In this document: piece after piece, positions 56,653 to 64,000 of the stretch
Numbering within the stretch: the stretch's first letter is position 1
Layout of the letters: each line of letters opens with the position of its first letter
Source: Luteibacter sp. Sphag1AF
GTDB lineage: Bacteria; Pseudomonadota; Gammaproteobacteria; Xanthomonadales; Rhodanobacteraceae
Length of the DNA: 64,000 bases
Direction of reading: 5' to 3'
Assembly (NCBI RefSeq): GCF_014192715.1
Contig: NZ_JACHYH010000007.1
Span: 124,001-188,000 of the forward strand
Made by a program: the position numbers and the translations under genes
Notes under the pieces: generated by a model
The model's input: only the letters and a program-made list of their open reading frames with translations
Databases searched by the model: none
Told to the model about the DNA's origin: nothing

Positions 56653-58536
56653 TTATCTGGCAGGCATGCGATAACGCTGTTCCTTGTACGCCCAACTGGG
56701 CCAAAGGGCCGTGGCAAGCGCCTCGCTGGCCAGCAAAGGATCAACGGCTGTCGGCGTCAGCAACGCGCGGCCATCGTAATGGAACTGTGAGGCCGGTTTG
56801 TGGGGCTCATACACAACGAGTTGGTCACCCTTCAGGTAACCGAAGTTGTCACCGTATTGCATGACCGCGCGATCCGGATCGCGCACGGTAAGGTCGGTGC
56901 CCGGCATGGGATGGATGCTGGATACACCCATCAGCGAGAGCAGCGTCGGCGCCATGTCCACCTGGCTGACGATGCGCTGATCTTCACGTGGCGCCACCTG
57001 GCCACCCAGAATCAAGGCCGGAATGTGGAAATGCTCCACCGGCACCAGGCTGGCCCCGAACACCCGCGCATCGTGATCGGCGATCACCAGGAAAACCGTG
57101 TTCTGCCAGTACGGTGAGGTTTTCGCTTCATCGAAGAACTTGCCTATGGCGTAGTCGGCATAGCGCACGGTGTTCTCTACGCTGGCCGGGTTGCCCACCG
57201 GCGTGATGCGCCCGGCCGGGTACTGCCATGGCGTGTGATTGGATACGCTGAAAGCAAGCGTGAAATGCGGCTTGTCCGTATCGGTCAGCAGGCGTTTGTG
57301 CAACTCGTTGAACATGTCTTCGTCGGAGGCACCCCACGAGCCCACAAAGGTGGGGTTCACGAATGAATTCAGATCCACCACTTCGTCAAAGCCATTGCCG
57401 AAGAAGAAGCCGCGCATGTTGTCGAAATGGGCTTCACCACCGTAGATGAAGCGCGAATGGAAGCCCTGGTGGCCAAGCAGCTCCGCCAGCGTGAAGAAGT
57501 CCCGCTGCGAGCGCGGCAGTTTCAGTACGGCTTCGGCGGTGGTGGGCAGGAAGCCGGTGTTCACCGCTTCCAGGCCGCGCGCCGAACGCGTGCCCGTGGC
57601 GTAGGCACGGTTGAACGTCCACGCTTCCTTGCTCAGTGCGTCCAGGCGCGGTGTCAGGTCCTCTCCACCCAGATGCCCCACGAACTGGGCGCCAAGGCTC
57701 TCCTGCATGATGATGACGAGGTTCAGCGGCTGCGGACGAGCCACACTGGCCTGCTGCGCGTGCATCGTCGGATACGCCGGGTCGAGCGGGGCTCCACTCA
57801 GACCGATGCTCTGGCGGAACAGCGCATTCATCGTGTCCACCGGCATCGCCGGGTAGACGTCGGCGGACGAGCGCTCGTGGCGCATGTCCTGAATCGCGTT
57901 GGCCACGTTGTAGAACGAATTGAGCGGCAGAGTGTTCACCATGCTGTCGCTGCTGAAGGCCACCGTTGCCTCGTTGATCGGACGATGCTGCAACGTGCCG
58001 CGTGCCGCCAGCAGGCAGGCCAGCAGGAACACCGCACTGGCCGGCACGCGCAGGAGCCAACCCATGCGGCGGTCGCTGCGTGCCGGCGAGAGGAGCCGCC
58101 AGCCGAGCCATACGATTGCGGCCAGCGCAATGATTCCCAGACCAACAGACAGGCGATAGCCGTGCCACAGCATGGAGAGCACTTCGGTCGGGCTGTCCAG
58201 GTATTCCACGAACAGGCGATTGGGCCGCGTGTCGTATTCCATGATGAACTGTGGCGTCGACACCTCCAGCAGCGCCAGCAGTACCCAGCACAGCAGATAC
58301 CAGGCACGGGTGATGTGCACGGCCAGCGGGCGATGGCCAAACCACGGCGAGGCGACGGCGGGAATGGCCAGCATCATGCCCAGCAGGCTCAGATCAATGC
58401 GCCACCCACCCAGGATCACCGGCCAGATGCCGCCAGCGTCGTGTACGCGGCCGTATTGCCATGCCACCAATGCGAATCGGGAAAGCGTAAGAAGGAGCAG
58501 CGCTCCGGCGAGGAAGCGCAGGGAAAGACGACGCAT
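56653..58536 (-). CDS. LtaS-like membrane sulfatase/phosphoglycerol transferase
   Basis: A 627-residue membrane enzyme. About five membrane segments fill the first 200 residues, followed by an extracytoplasmic sulfatase-fold domain. LVIIMQESLGAQFVGHLGG supplies the first metal motif, YATGTRSARGLEAVNTG the nucleophile threonine region, and FLVIADHDARVFG the later metal residues. The family transfers phosphoglycerol or phosphoethanolamine groups to glycans or lipids; OpgB and LtaS are examples. The exact acceptor is unknown. It is followed by the TraB/GumN gene and is divergent from the nitronate monooxygenase-like gene. Confidence 0.88.
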   Translation of the reverse strand: MRRLSLRFLAGALLLLTLSRFALVAWQYGRVHDAGGIWPVILGGWRIDLSLLGMMLAIPAVASPWFGHRPLAVHITRAWYLLCWVLLALLEVSTPQFIMEYDTRPNRLFVEYLDSPTEVLSMLWHGYRLSVGLGIIALAAIVWLGWRLLSPARSDRRMGWLLRVPASAVFLLACLLAARGTLQHRPINEATVAFSSDSMVNTLPLNSFYNVANAIQDMRHERSSADVYPAMPVDTMNALFRQSIGLSGAPLDPAYPTMHAQQASVARPQPLNLVIIMQESLGAQFVGHLGGEDLTPRLDALSKEAWTFNRAYATGTRSARGLEAVNTGFLPTTAEAVLKLPRSQRDFFTLAELLGHQGFHSRFIYGGEAHFDNMRGFFFGNGFDEVVDLNSFVNPTFVGSWGASDEDMFNELHKRLLTDTDKPHFTLAFSVSNHTPWQYPAGRITPVGNPASVENTVRYADYAIGKFFDEAKTSPYWQNTVFLVIADHDARVFGASLVPVEHFHIPALILGGQVAPREDQRIVSQVDMAPTLLSLMGVSSIHPMPGTDLTVRDPDRAVMQYGDNFGYLKGDQLVVYEPHKPASQFHYDGRALLTPTAVDPLLASEALATALWPSWAYKEQRYRMPAR

Positions 58537-58684
58537 GGACAGGCAGATCGAGAGGATGAATGTGGCAGTCTATATGACTGGCGCATGACGCGGGGTGAGA
58601 GCAGCCGGGGTGCCCGCCCGGCGCACGAAGGTGTACCGTCAGCGCTTCGTGTCGCGAGAGGCGACCCTCGGCCGGATGAGGCAT

Positions 58685-59746
58685 ATGAGCACGAACACAC
58701 GAGGATCGTTCAGCGACCTCCTGAGCCGTATTCACCCCCTGCTGCTTGCCCCGATGGCGGGCTCCGGCGGGTTGCAACTGGCGCTGGCCGTCGCCCAGGA
58801 GGGCGGTCTGGCCGCCTTGCCGGCCGCCTCGGTGTCCGGTGAGCAGTTGGAGAAGGATGTGCACTCCTTCCGCGCTGCAACGGGCGGCCCGTTGAATCTC
58901 AACTATTTCGCCCACCGCTCGCCGGAGCACGCGGAGGATGCGATGGCCGCCTGGCGCGAGCGACTGGCGCCGTACTACCGCCAGTTCGGTCTGGCCGAGA
59001 CCCCGGCTGCGGCTGGCGGTGGCCGTGCTCCGTTCGATGCCGCGTCCTGTGCGCTGGTGGAAGCCCTTCGTCCCGAGGTCGTGAGCTTCCACTTCGGCCT
59101 GCCTGACAAGGCATTGCTCGACCGGGTCATGGCGACCGGCGCGCTGGTCATCTCATCGGCTACCACCGTGACTGAAGCGCAGTGGCTTGCTCAGCGCGGC
59201 TGCCACGCCATCATCGCCCAGGGTGCCGAGGCCGGTGGCCATCGCGCCTCCTTTCTTACCGACGACATGGCAACGCAGGTCGGCACGATGGCGCTGGTCG
59301 CGCAGATGGTTGATGCCGTCGACGTGCCGGTCATCGCAGCCGGCGGCATCGGTGATGCGCGGGGCATTCGTGCCGCGCTGGCACTGGGCGCGTCTGCCGT
59401 GCAGTTGGGCACGGCGTTTCTGCGTTCGCCCGAAGTCATGACGACGTCTGTGCATCGTGAGGCGTTGCGTAACGTTCGCGACGACAGTACAGCCATCACC
59501 AATGTATTCACCGGCCGTCCTGCGCGCGGCATCATCAATCGCCTGATGCGCGAGGTGGGGCCAATGACGACACTGGCGCCTCCGTTCCCGCTGGCGGCAA
59601 GCGCACTGGCACCGTTGCGCGCGCATACCGAGCCGCAGGGTTCGGGCGATTTTCAGCCGCTGTGGGCCGGGCAGGCGGCGGCTCTGGCGCGCGAAGCACC
59701 CGCGGCAGAGATCATGCGCGAATTGATTGCCGGAGCCTTTGCCTGA
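58685..59746 (+). CDS. nitronate monooxygenase-like flavoprotein
   Basis: A 353-residue TIM-barrel FMN enzyme of the 2-nitropropane dioxygenase family. The flavin-phosphate site shows in PVIAAGGIGDARGIRAALAL and SAVQLGTAFL; IAQGAEAGGHRASF is the characteristic catalytic and FMN-loop segment with its histidine. It oxidises nitronates such as propionate-3-nitronate to the oxo acid. I chose ATG 58685 (MSTNTRGSFSDLL); 30 codons of upstream frame look non-conserved. The M1-type peptidase gene follows on the same strand with a 49-base gap. Confidence 0.88.
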   Translation: MSTNTRGSFSDLLSRIHPLLLAPMAGSGGLQLALAVAQEGGLAALPAASVSGEQLEKDVHSFRAATGGPLNLNYFAHRSPEHAEDAMAAWRERLAPYYRQFGLAETPAAAGGGRAPFDAASCALVEALRPEVVSFHFGLPDKALLDRVMATGALVISSATTVTEAQWLAQRGCHAIIAQGAEAGGHRASFLTDDMATQVGTMALVAQMVDAVDVPVIAAGGIGDARGIRAALALGASAVQLGTAFLRSPEVMTTSVHREALRNVRDDSTAITNVFTGRPARGIINRLMREVGPMTTLAPPFPLAASALAPLRAHTEPQGSGDFQPLWAGQAAALAREAPAAEIMRELIAGAFA

Positions 59747-59795
59747 CGGACCTCAGCCCGCACAATGCGTGACCCTTACGGTCTCACGGTGTGAC

Positions 59796-61133
59796 ATGCC
59801 TCTGATGGTCCTTTCGCGACAACGCGTCGCCCGCTGCTTGACTGTGCTGATCGCGGCAGGTGCTTTCAGCAGCGCCATCGCGCGGGACGTGGACGTTCTG
59901 GCCTATCGCGTGCGCATCGACCCGGACCTCGCGGCTCGGTCGCTGACCGGCGCAGAGACCGTGCAGGTGGTAGCCAACATCACCGGGACGGCGGTGCTTG
60001 AACTGGACGCGGGCGGGCTCACCATCGACTCGGTCACCTCGGATGCGGGACCCCTCGTGTTCGCCCGCGAGGGCAAGCAACTGCGGGTAATGCTTCCGGC
60101 GACACTGCATGCCGGGCAGCCGATGGACGTGCATCTCACCTACCACGGCAAGCCGACGTTCGGGCTGGAGTTTCATCCGGAGACCGAACAGCTCTACACG
60201 ATTTTCTCCACCAGCGAATGGCTGCCGTCCATCGACGCACCCGACGCACGCGCCACCCTGGACCTCAGCGTGGCGGTGCCCGCCACTTTCGATGCCATTG
60301 GCAATGGCCGCATGGTATCGCGCACGCCGCTGGAGCATGGTCGCGTGCTTTACCGCTGGCAGCAGGACGTGCCGGTGCCGGGATTTGTCTACGGCTTCGC
60401 GGCGGGACGTTTCCACGGCGTGGATCAGAAAGCGCCCGGCGTATCGCTGCGATTCCTGTCGCGCGATCTCGGCAAGGACCAGCTCAAGCAGGTATTCGGC
60501 GACACAGCCGACATGCTCGCCTTCTTCGGTGACAAGGCAGGCACGCCGTACACGGGCAGCTACCAGCAGGCACTGGTTACCGACACCATCGGCCAGGAAC
60601 TGGCAGGCTTTGCGCTGATGTCGGAAGCCTACGGGCAGGACGTACTGAAGGACCCGACGCGCGAAGACCTGATCGCCCACGAAGCGGCTCATCAGTGGTG
60701 GGGCATCCGGGTCACCTGCGAGAGCTGGAACGACTTCTGGTTGAACGAAGGCTTCGCCAATTTCATGGCCGCCGCCTGGGCGCAGCACCGTTTTGGTGAC
60801 GCCGTCTACGACGCCACGGTGGATCGCTGGCGACAGCGCGTGGAGCGACTGGTCAGCGAAGGCAAGGATCATCCGCTGGTGTACACCCAGTGGGTGAAGC
60901 CCACCCGCGACGACCGGGCCGTGGTGTATCAGAAGGGCGCGTATGCGCTGCATCTGCTGCGCAGGGAGCTTGGCGAAGACGCCTTCTGGAAAGGCATCCG
61001 CGACTACACCCGCCAATTCGCAGGCAAATCAGTCACTACCGCCGACTTCCGCAAGAGCATGGAGCTGTCCAGCGGTCGTGACCTGAGCGCGTTCTTCGCC
61101 CGGTGGGTCACGGGGAAGAACGCGCACCCGTAA
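59796..61133 (+). CDS. M1-family zinc metallopeptidase, exported
   Basis: A 445-residue M1-type peptidase with a signal-like N-terminus ending near residue 30 (AFSSAIARDV). It has the N-terminal beta domain and then zinc motif HEAAHQWW (H295, E296, H299) with the third ligand E318 in WLNEGFANFM. The usual GAMEN exopeptidase motif is replaced by ELAGFALMSEAYG, lacking the glutamate that holds the substrate amino end, so it may be an endopeptidase or use another substrate. It is shorter than classical aminopeptidase N because the C-terminal helical domain is reduced. I chose ATG 59796. Confidence 0.88.
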   Translation: MPLMVLSRQRVARCLTVLIAAGAFSSAIARDVDVLAYRVRIDPDLAARSLTGAETVQVVANITGTAVLELDAGGLTIDSVTSDAGPLVFAREGKQLRVMLPATLHAGQPMDVHLTYHGKPTFGLEFHPETEQLYTIFSTSEWLPSIDAPDARATLDLSVAVPATFDAIGNGRMVSRTPLEHGRVLYRWQQDVPVPGFVYGFAAGRFHGVDQKAPGVSLRFLSRDLGKDQLKQVFGDTADMLAFFGDKAGTPYTGSYQQALVTDTIGQELAGFALMSEAYGQDVLKDPTREDLIAHEAAHQWWGIRVTCESWNDFWLNEGFANFMAAAWAQHRFGDAVYDATVDRWRQRVERLVSEGKDHPLVYTQWVKPTRDDRAVVYQKGAYALHLLRRELGEDAFWKGIRDYTRQFAGKSVTTADFRKSMELSSGRDLSAFFARWVTGKNAHP

Positions 61134-61136
61134 AAG

Positions 61137-62036
61137 TCAGTGCGGGCGGAACACGATGGACTGATGTGTCGCTGTTCCGGCCATCACACCATCGCCGATG
61201 GCCAACGGCACCGAACCTGCGGCGCGGGCGATGTCGCCACAAGCGAACACGCCCGGCACCGTGGTCTCTTTTGTGGGCCCCGTCGTGACGAAGCGGCCGA
61301 TGGGGCTGTCTTCCAGTGCGCAACCCAACTGCGTGACCAGATCACCGGCCGGCGCGGTTGCCGGCTGGGTGAACACACCCGCCACCGACTGGCTTTCCCC
61401 CGAGGCCAGCGTGATTCGCACGCCCTTGTCGTCGCGCGACAGGGAACGAACGTCACGACTGTCGATGCGCACACCGCGTGCCGTGAGCTGCGCCGTGTGT
61501 TCCGCATCGGGCTGGAACATCCCGTTTGTGTACAGCGTGGTGCGTCCCCAGTCCGGCAGCATCATGGCCACATGGAAAGCCGCGGGACCCGCAGCAAGAA
61601 CAGCGACATCGCCACCCTCCAGCTCGTAGCCATGGCAATAGGGACAGTGATACACGCCCTGACCCCATAACGCTTCGATGCCTTCGACGGCGGGCAGGGT
61701 ATCGGTGACACCACCGGCCAGCACCACGCGCCGCCCCGTGTACAGCGCGCCTGACTCCAGCTGCACCTCGAAAGCATCGTCCAATACATGGGCTTTGGCG
61801 ACCTTGCCATCGACCCAGGTAACGGTCGGGTAAGCCATGAGGTCGGCACGCCCGGATGCCGCGATGTCACCGGGCGGCCGGCCGTCGTGACCCAGAAGCC
61901 CGTGGGCGTGCGAGGCGAAACGATTGCGCCGCACGCCAGCGTCGATCACCAGCACCTGGCGGCGCGCACGGGCGAGAAACAGGGCGGCGGAAATACCGGC
62001 GTAGCTGCCGCCGACCACCATGGCATCAAACAGCAT
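61137..62036 (-). CDS. thioredoxin-reductase-like FAD/NAD(P)-dependent oxidoreductase
   Basis: A 299-residue protein with FAD motif DAMVVGGSYAGISAALFLAR at the start, the redox-active pair C131-x2-C134 in YHCPYCHGYE, a NAD(P) fold (VAVLAAGPAAFHVAMML) and the closing GVFACGDIARAAGSVPLAIG. It reads as the shorter, thioredoxin-reductase-like type often paired with redox regulators, rather than the principal TrxB. Its start overlaps the end of the Rrf2 gene by 11 bases. Being next to ahpCF on the other strand suggests a role in peroxide or thiol stress. Confidence 0.9.
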   Translation of the reverse strand: MLFDAMVVGGSYAGISAALFLARARRQVLVIDAGVRRNRFASHAHGLLGHDGRPPGDIAASGRADLMAYPTVTWVDGKVAKAHVLDDAFEVQLESGALYTGRRVVLAGGVTDTLPAVEGIEALWGQGVYHCPYCHGYELEGGDVAVLAAGPAAFHVAMMLPDWGRTTLYTNGMFQPDAEHTAQLTARGVRIDSRDVRSLSRDDKGVRITLASGESQSVAGVFTQPATAPAGDLVTQLGCALEDSPIGRFVTTGPTKETTVPGVFACGDIARAAGSVPLAIGDGVMAGTATHQSIVFRPH

Positions 62037-62484
62037 GGGAGGACCTCTCCTTCGTGAGCAGGGCCGCGCGCTGGTGGAATGTCACCGACAGCGAGGCAAC
62101 AGTGATCTCGTTCAGACGCCCGACCAGCATGGATTCGGCGCGTGCCAGCGCATCGTCCATCGCTTCGTTTGCCACCTGTTCCAGCAGGCACTCCGGCTTG
62201 CCATTGCGATGACCGATGCAGAAGACCGTGGTCATCCCCAGGGCCGCGTACACATCGCGCAGCGTGACCTGCGAAAGGTCACGCGCCAGCGACCAGCCAC
62301 CGCCGTGCCCCTTCACGGACGTGACGATGCCAGCCTCCCGCAGGCCGGCCATGGTCCGGCGGACCACGGCGGGATTCGTGCTCATGCAGTGGGCCAGCAT
62401 GTCTGAGGTCATGGGCGCGCGGTCGTGCTCGGCCATGTGCAGCAAGGCGTGGAGGACGCCGGAGAGTCGGGTGTCTCGTTTCAT
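62026..62484 (-). CDS. Rrf2-family transcriptional regulator
   Basis: A 152-residue Rrf2 protein. The winged helix is at residues 5-65 (RLSGVLHALLHMAEHDRAPM, then NPAVVRRTMAGLREAGIVTS and GHGGGWSLARDL). Its cysteines are C33, C89 and C99; the IscR-type triplet spacing is not present, so a thiol switch or an incomplete cluster site is possible. I chose ATG 62484 (MKRDTRLSGVL); a palindrome abuts that start. It is the first gene of a two-gene operon with the reductase-like protein and is divergent from ahpC. Confidence 0.88.
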   Translation of the reverse strand: MKRDTRLSGVLHALLHMAEHDRAPMTSDMLAHCMSTNPAVVRRTMAGLREAGIVTSVKGHGGGWSLARDLSQVTLRDVYAALGMTTVFCIGHRNGKPECLLEQVANEAMDDALARAESMLVGRLNEITVASLSVTFHQRAALLTKERSSHAV

Positions 62485-62501
62485 GTAACAAACAATGATA
62501 C
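62485..62501 (-). promoter_or_regulatory. imperfect palindrome at the Rrf2 start, candidate auto-operator
   Basis: GTAACA-N5-TGATAC (arms match at five of six positions) sits immediately before the Rrf2 start codon. Read on the minus strand it includes TATCAT, a possible -10 box. A regulator bound here would block its own operon. Confidence 0.4.
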
Positions 62502-62566
62502 GAGAAAGGTCGCGCGTCAAGCCGGGATGCCAGTCATCGAAAGCGTCTGGTGAGATTCGGATAACG

Positions 62567-62603
62567 ATAGACCGCGCTTATGACGACCATCGGAACAAAC
62601 GAT
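62567..62603 (+). promoter_or_regulatory. OxyR-like site upstream of ahpC
   Basis: Four tetramers spaced by seven bases read ATAG-N7-TTAT-N7-ATCG-N7-CGAT. The OxyR consensus is ATAG-N7-CTAT-N7-ATAG-N7-CTAT, so 13 of 16 core bases agree. The site ends just before TATATC at 62608-62613, a possible -10, which is the normal position for OxyR activation. The ahpC start is 61 bases downstream. Confidence 0.65.
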
Positions 62604-62663
62604 TTTGTATATCGCAGGGGTTGGCGTAACCTTCATGGCTTAACCCACCACACAGGACGCACC

Positions 62664-63227
62664 ATGTCGCTTATCAACACTGAAGTTAAGCCGTTCAAGG
62701 CGAACGCTTTCCGCGCCGGCCAGTTCATCGAGCTCACCGAAGCCGACCTGAAGGGCAAGTGGTCCGTCGTCATGTTCTACCCGGCCGACTTCACTTTCGT
62801 GTGCCCCACGGAGCTGGAAGACCTGGCTGATTTCCACGACCAGTTCAAGGCGCTTGGCGTTGAGCTGTACGGCGTGTCGACCGATACGCACTTTGCCCAC
62901 AAGGCATGGCACGACACCTCCGAAGCCATCGGCAAGGTCAAGTACGCCCTTATCGGCGATCCGACCGGCACGATCACCCGCAACTTCGACGTGATGATCG
63001 AAGAAGAGGGCCTGGCCCTGCGCGGTACGTTCGTGATCAACCCGGAAGGCCTGATCAAGCTGTGCGAAATCCACGACAACGGCATCGGTCGTGACGCGTC
63101 GGAACTGCTGCGCAAGGTGAAGGCAGCTCAGTACGTCGCCGCTCACCCGGGCGAAGTCTGCCCCGCCAAGTGGAAGGAAGGCGACAGCACCCTGAAGCCG
63201 TCGCTCGACCTCGTCGGCAAGATCTAA
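62664..63227 (+). CDS. ahpC: alkyl hydroperoxide reductase subunit C (peroxiredoxin)
   Basis: A 187-residue typical 2-Cys peroxiredoxin that reduces hydrogen peroxide and organic peroxides. The peroxidatic cysteine is C47 in [13 protein letters not shown] and the resolving cysteine C166 in [13 protein letters not shown]. Length matches E. coli AhpC. I chose ATG 62664 ([16 protein letters not shown]) with AGGA upstream; the 28 codons in front are not conserved in character. It is followed by ahpF after 177 bases that contain stable hairpins. Confidence 0.98.
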   Translation: MSLINTEVKPFKANAFRAGQFIELTEADLKGKWSVVMFYPADFTFVCPTELEDLADFHDQFKALGVELYGVSTDTHFAHKAWHDTSEAIGKVKYALIGDPTGTITRNFDVMIEEEGLALRGTFVINPEGLIKLCEIHDNGIGRDASELLRKVKAAQYVAAHPGEVCPAKWKEGDSTLKPSLDLVGKI

Positions 63228-63245
63228 GCACCAAAGGTTGTACCG

Positions 63246-63266
63246 CCCCGGCCACGCTGGCCGGGG
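63246..63266 (+). terminator. hairpin between ahpC and ahpF
   Basis: CCCCGGCCA / TGGCCGGGG forms a perfect 9-base stem with loop CGC, 18 bases past the ahpC stop. No T tract follows, so it may slow exonuclease or reduce read-through, favouring more AhpC than AhpF. Shorter GC-rich inverted repeats follow up to about 63360; no gene lies there. Confidence 0.6.
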
Positions 63267-63404
63267 CATGCAGGAAACCGGGCAGCCTCATGCGCCCATA
63301 CCGTCCCGCCTTCGCGGCGGGCCGGTTCCCCTTTCGGCGCCCGGCGCCTCGCGGACTTCCCCACCGCCTGCGCGCTGCGCCACCCTTTATATGGAGCCAT
63401 CACG

Positions 63405-64000
63405 ATGTTGGACGCAGACCTCAAAACCCAGCTCAAGGCATATCTGGAGCGGCTTGTGCAGCCCATCGAACTGGTGGCCTCCGTCGACTCCGGCCCCAAG
63501 TCCCAGGAACTGACCGCGCTGCTGCGCGACATCGCGTCGCTGTCGGACATGGTCACCGTTGACCTTGACGGCAAGAATGCGCGCAAGCCCTCGTTTGTCA
63601 TTCGTCGCAAAGGCAGCGATGTGGAAGTGACGTTCGCTGGCATTCCGATGGGCCACGAATTCACCTCGCTGGTGCTGGCGCTGCTTCAGGTGGGTGGCTA
63701 CCCGCCGAAGGTCACTGAAGAAGTGATCGAGCAGGTGCGCAACATCGAAGGTGAGTTTCACTTTGAAACCTACATGTCGCTCTCGTGCCACAGCTGCCCG
63801 GACACCGTCCAGGCGCTGAACCTGATGAGCGTGCTCAACCCCAACATCCGTCATACGGCGATTGACGGCGGCATCTACCAGGATGAAGTCACCGAGCGCC
63901 AGATCATGTCGGTGCCCACCGTGTACCTCAACGGTCAGCCGTTCGATGCCGGCCGCATGACGGTTGAGCAGATCGTCTCGAAGATCGACGTGGGCGCAGC
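63405..64000 (+). CDS. ahpF: alkyl hydroperoxide reductase subunit F (partial, N-terminal part)
   Basis: The first 198 codons of AhpF, cut by the window end. It starts [20 protein letters not shown], the family's N-terminal thioredoxin-fold domain, whose redox pair CHSC is in [19 protein letters not shown]. The FAD and NADH domains lie beyond the window. AhpF reduces AhpC with NADH. It is downstream of ahpC in the same direction, and its start is separated from ahpC by 177 bases of hairpin-rich DNA. Confidence 0.97.
   Translation, partial: MLDADLKTQLKAYLERLVQPIELVASVDSGPKSQELTALLRDIASLSDMVTVDLDGKNARKPSFVIRRKGSDVEVTFAGIPMGHEFTSLVLALLQVGGYPPKVTEEVIEQVRNIEGEFHFETYMSLSCHSCPDTVQALNLMSVLNPNIRHTAIDGGIYQDEVTERQIMSVPTVYLNGQPFDAGRMTVEQIVSKIDVGA

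Noticed and set aside
63300-63400. CRISPR-like or tandem repeats in the ahpC-ahpF spacer
   Set aside because: Several GC-rich inverted motifs occur, but there is no regular direct repeat.

Overview
This is a GC-rich, tightly packed stretch of an ordinary gammaproteobacterial chromosome. Gene content and order fit the Xanthomonadales (Lysobacterales), most likely Rhodanobacteraceae such as Luteibacter, Dyella or Rhodanobacter. The indications are the ndk-rlmN-pilW-rodZ-yfgM-bamB-der block, a TAT-exported HiPIP, a complete pgaABCD operon and an Rcs-like phosphorelay. The genus is an inference from gene content, not a database result. I see no rRNA, tRNA, CRISPR array, intact insertion sequence or prophage.

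Layout. 1-5.6 kb: the end of a LysR regulator, then the late methionine-salvage genes. A transaminase and omega-amidase lie on the + strand and converge on mtnB-mtnD-mtnC on the - strand, with a membrane-anchored C13 (legumain-like) peptidase at the operon's end. 5.7-13.5 kb: HiPIP, two tandem amino-acid permeases, a putative beta-barrel, a NUDIX hydrolase, 3-hydroxyanthranilate dioxygenase, a DAO-type flavoenzyme and a CsaA-like protein. 13.5-18 kb: a beta-oxidation operon (fadA, FadN-type fadN, TetR regulator) with a PsrA-like palindrome in front. 18-31 kb: housekeeping core (ndk, rlmN, pilW, rodZ, yfgM, bamB, der, a rhodanese-MoeB fusion, folD, guaB, guaA).

31-41 kb is the accessory part: a GNAT enzyme, an AraC remnant, a LysR/aldehyde dehydrogenase pair, an ACR3-like transporter, a secreted esterase, two tandem paralogs of an unrecognised family, an L,D-transpeptidase, tadA and a sirtuin. 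41-49 kb: pgaABCD for poly-beta-1,6-GlcNAc, preceded by an unusual cluster of TGACG palindromes, then pgm and an EF-hand protein. 49-54 kb: a hybrid kinase that reads as an RcsC-RcsD fusion, with two divergent RcsB-like regulators. 54-61 kb: yjjX, a TIGR04325-type methyltransferase, a TraB/GumN protein, an LtaS-like sulfatase, a nitronate monooxygenase-like enzyme and an M1-type peptidase. 61-64 kb: a peroxide-defence block, with an Rrf2 regulator and thioredoxin-reductase-like protein divergent from ahpC-ahpF, whose promoter carries an OxyR-like site.

How the genes work together. Methionine salvage is nearly closed within one locus, from methylthioribulose-phosphate to methionine. The fad genes appear to be under one TetR repressor. 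The PNAG operon, the hexose-phosphate mutase and the Rcs-type relay sit side by side, which suggests an envelope-stress and exopolysaccharide control region. The features most worth following up are the fused Rcs relay with two output regulators, the palindrome cluster before pgaA, the unknown tandem paralogs at 36.7-38.3 kb, and the C13 peptidase wired into methionine salvage.
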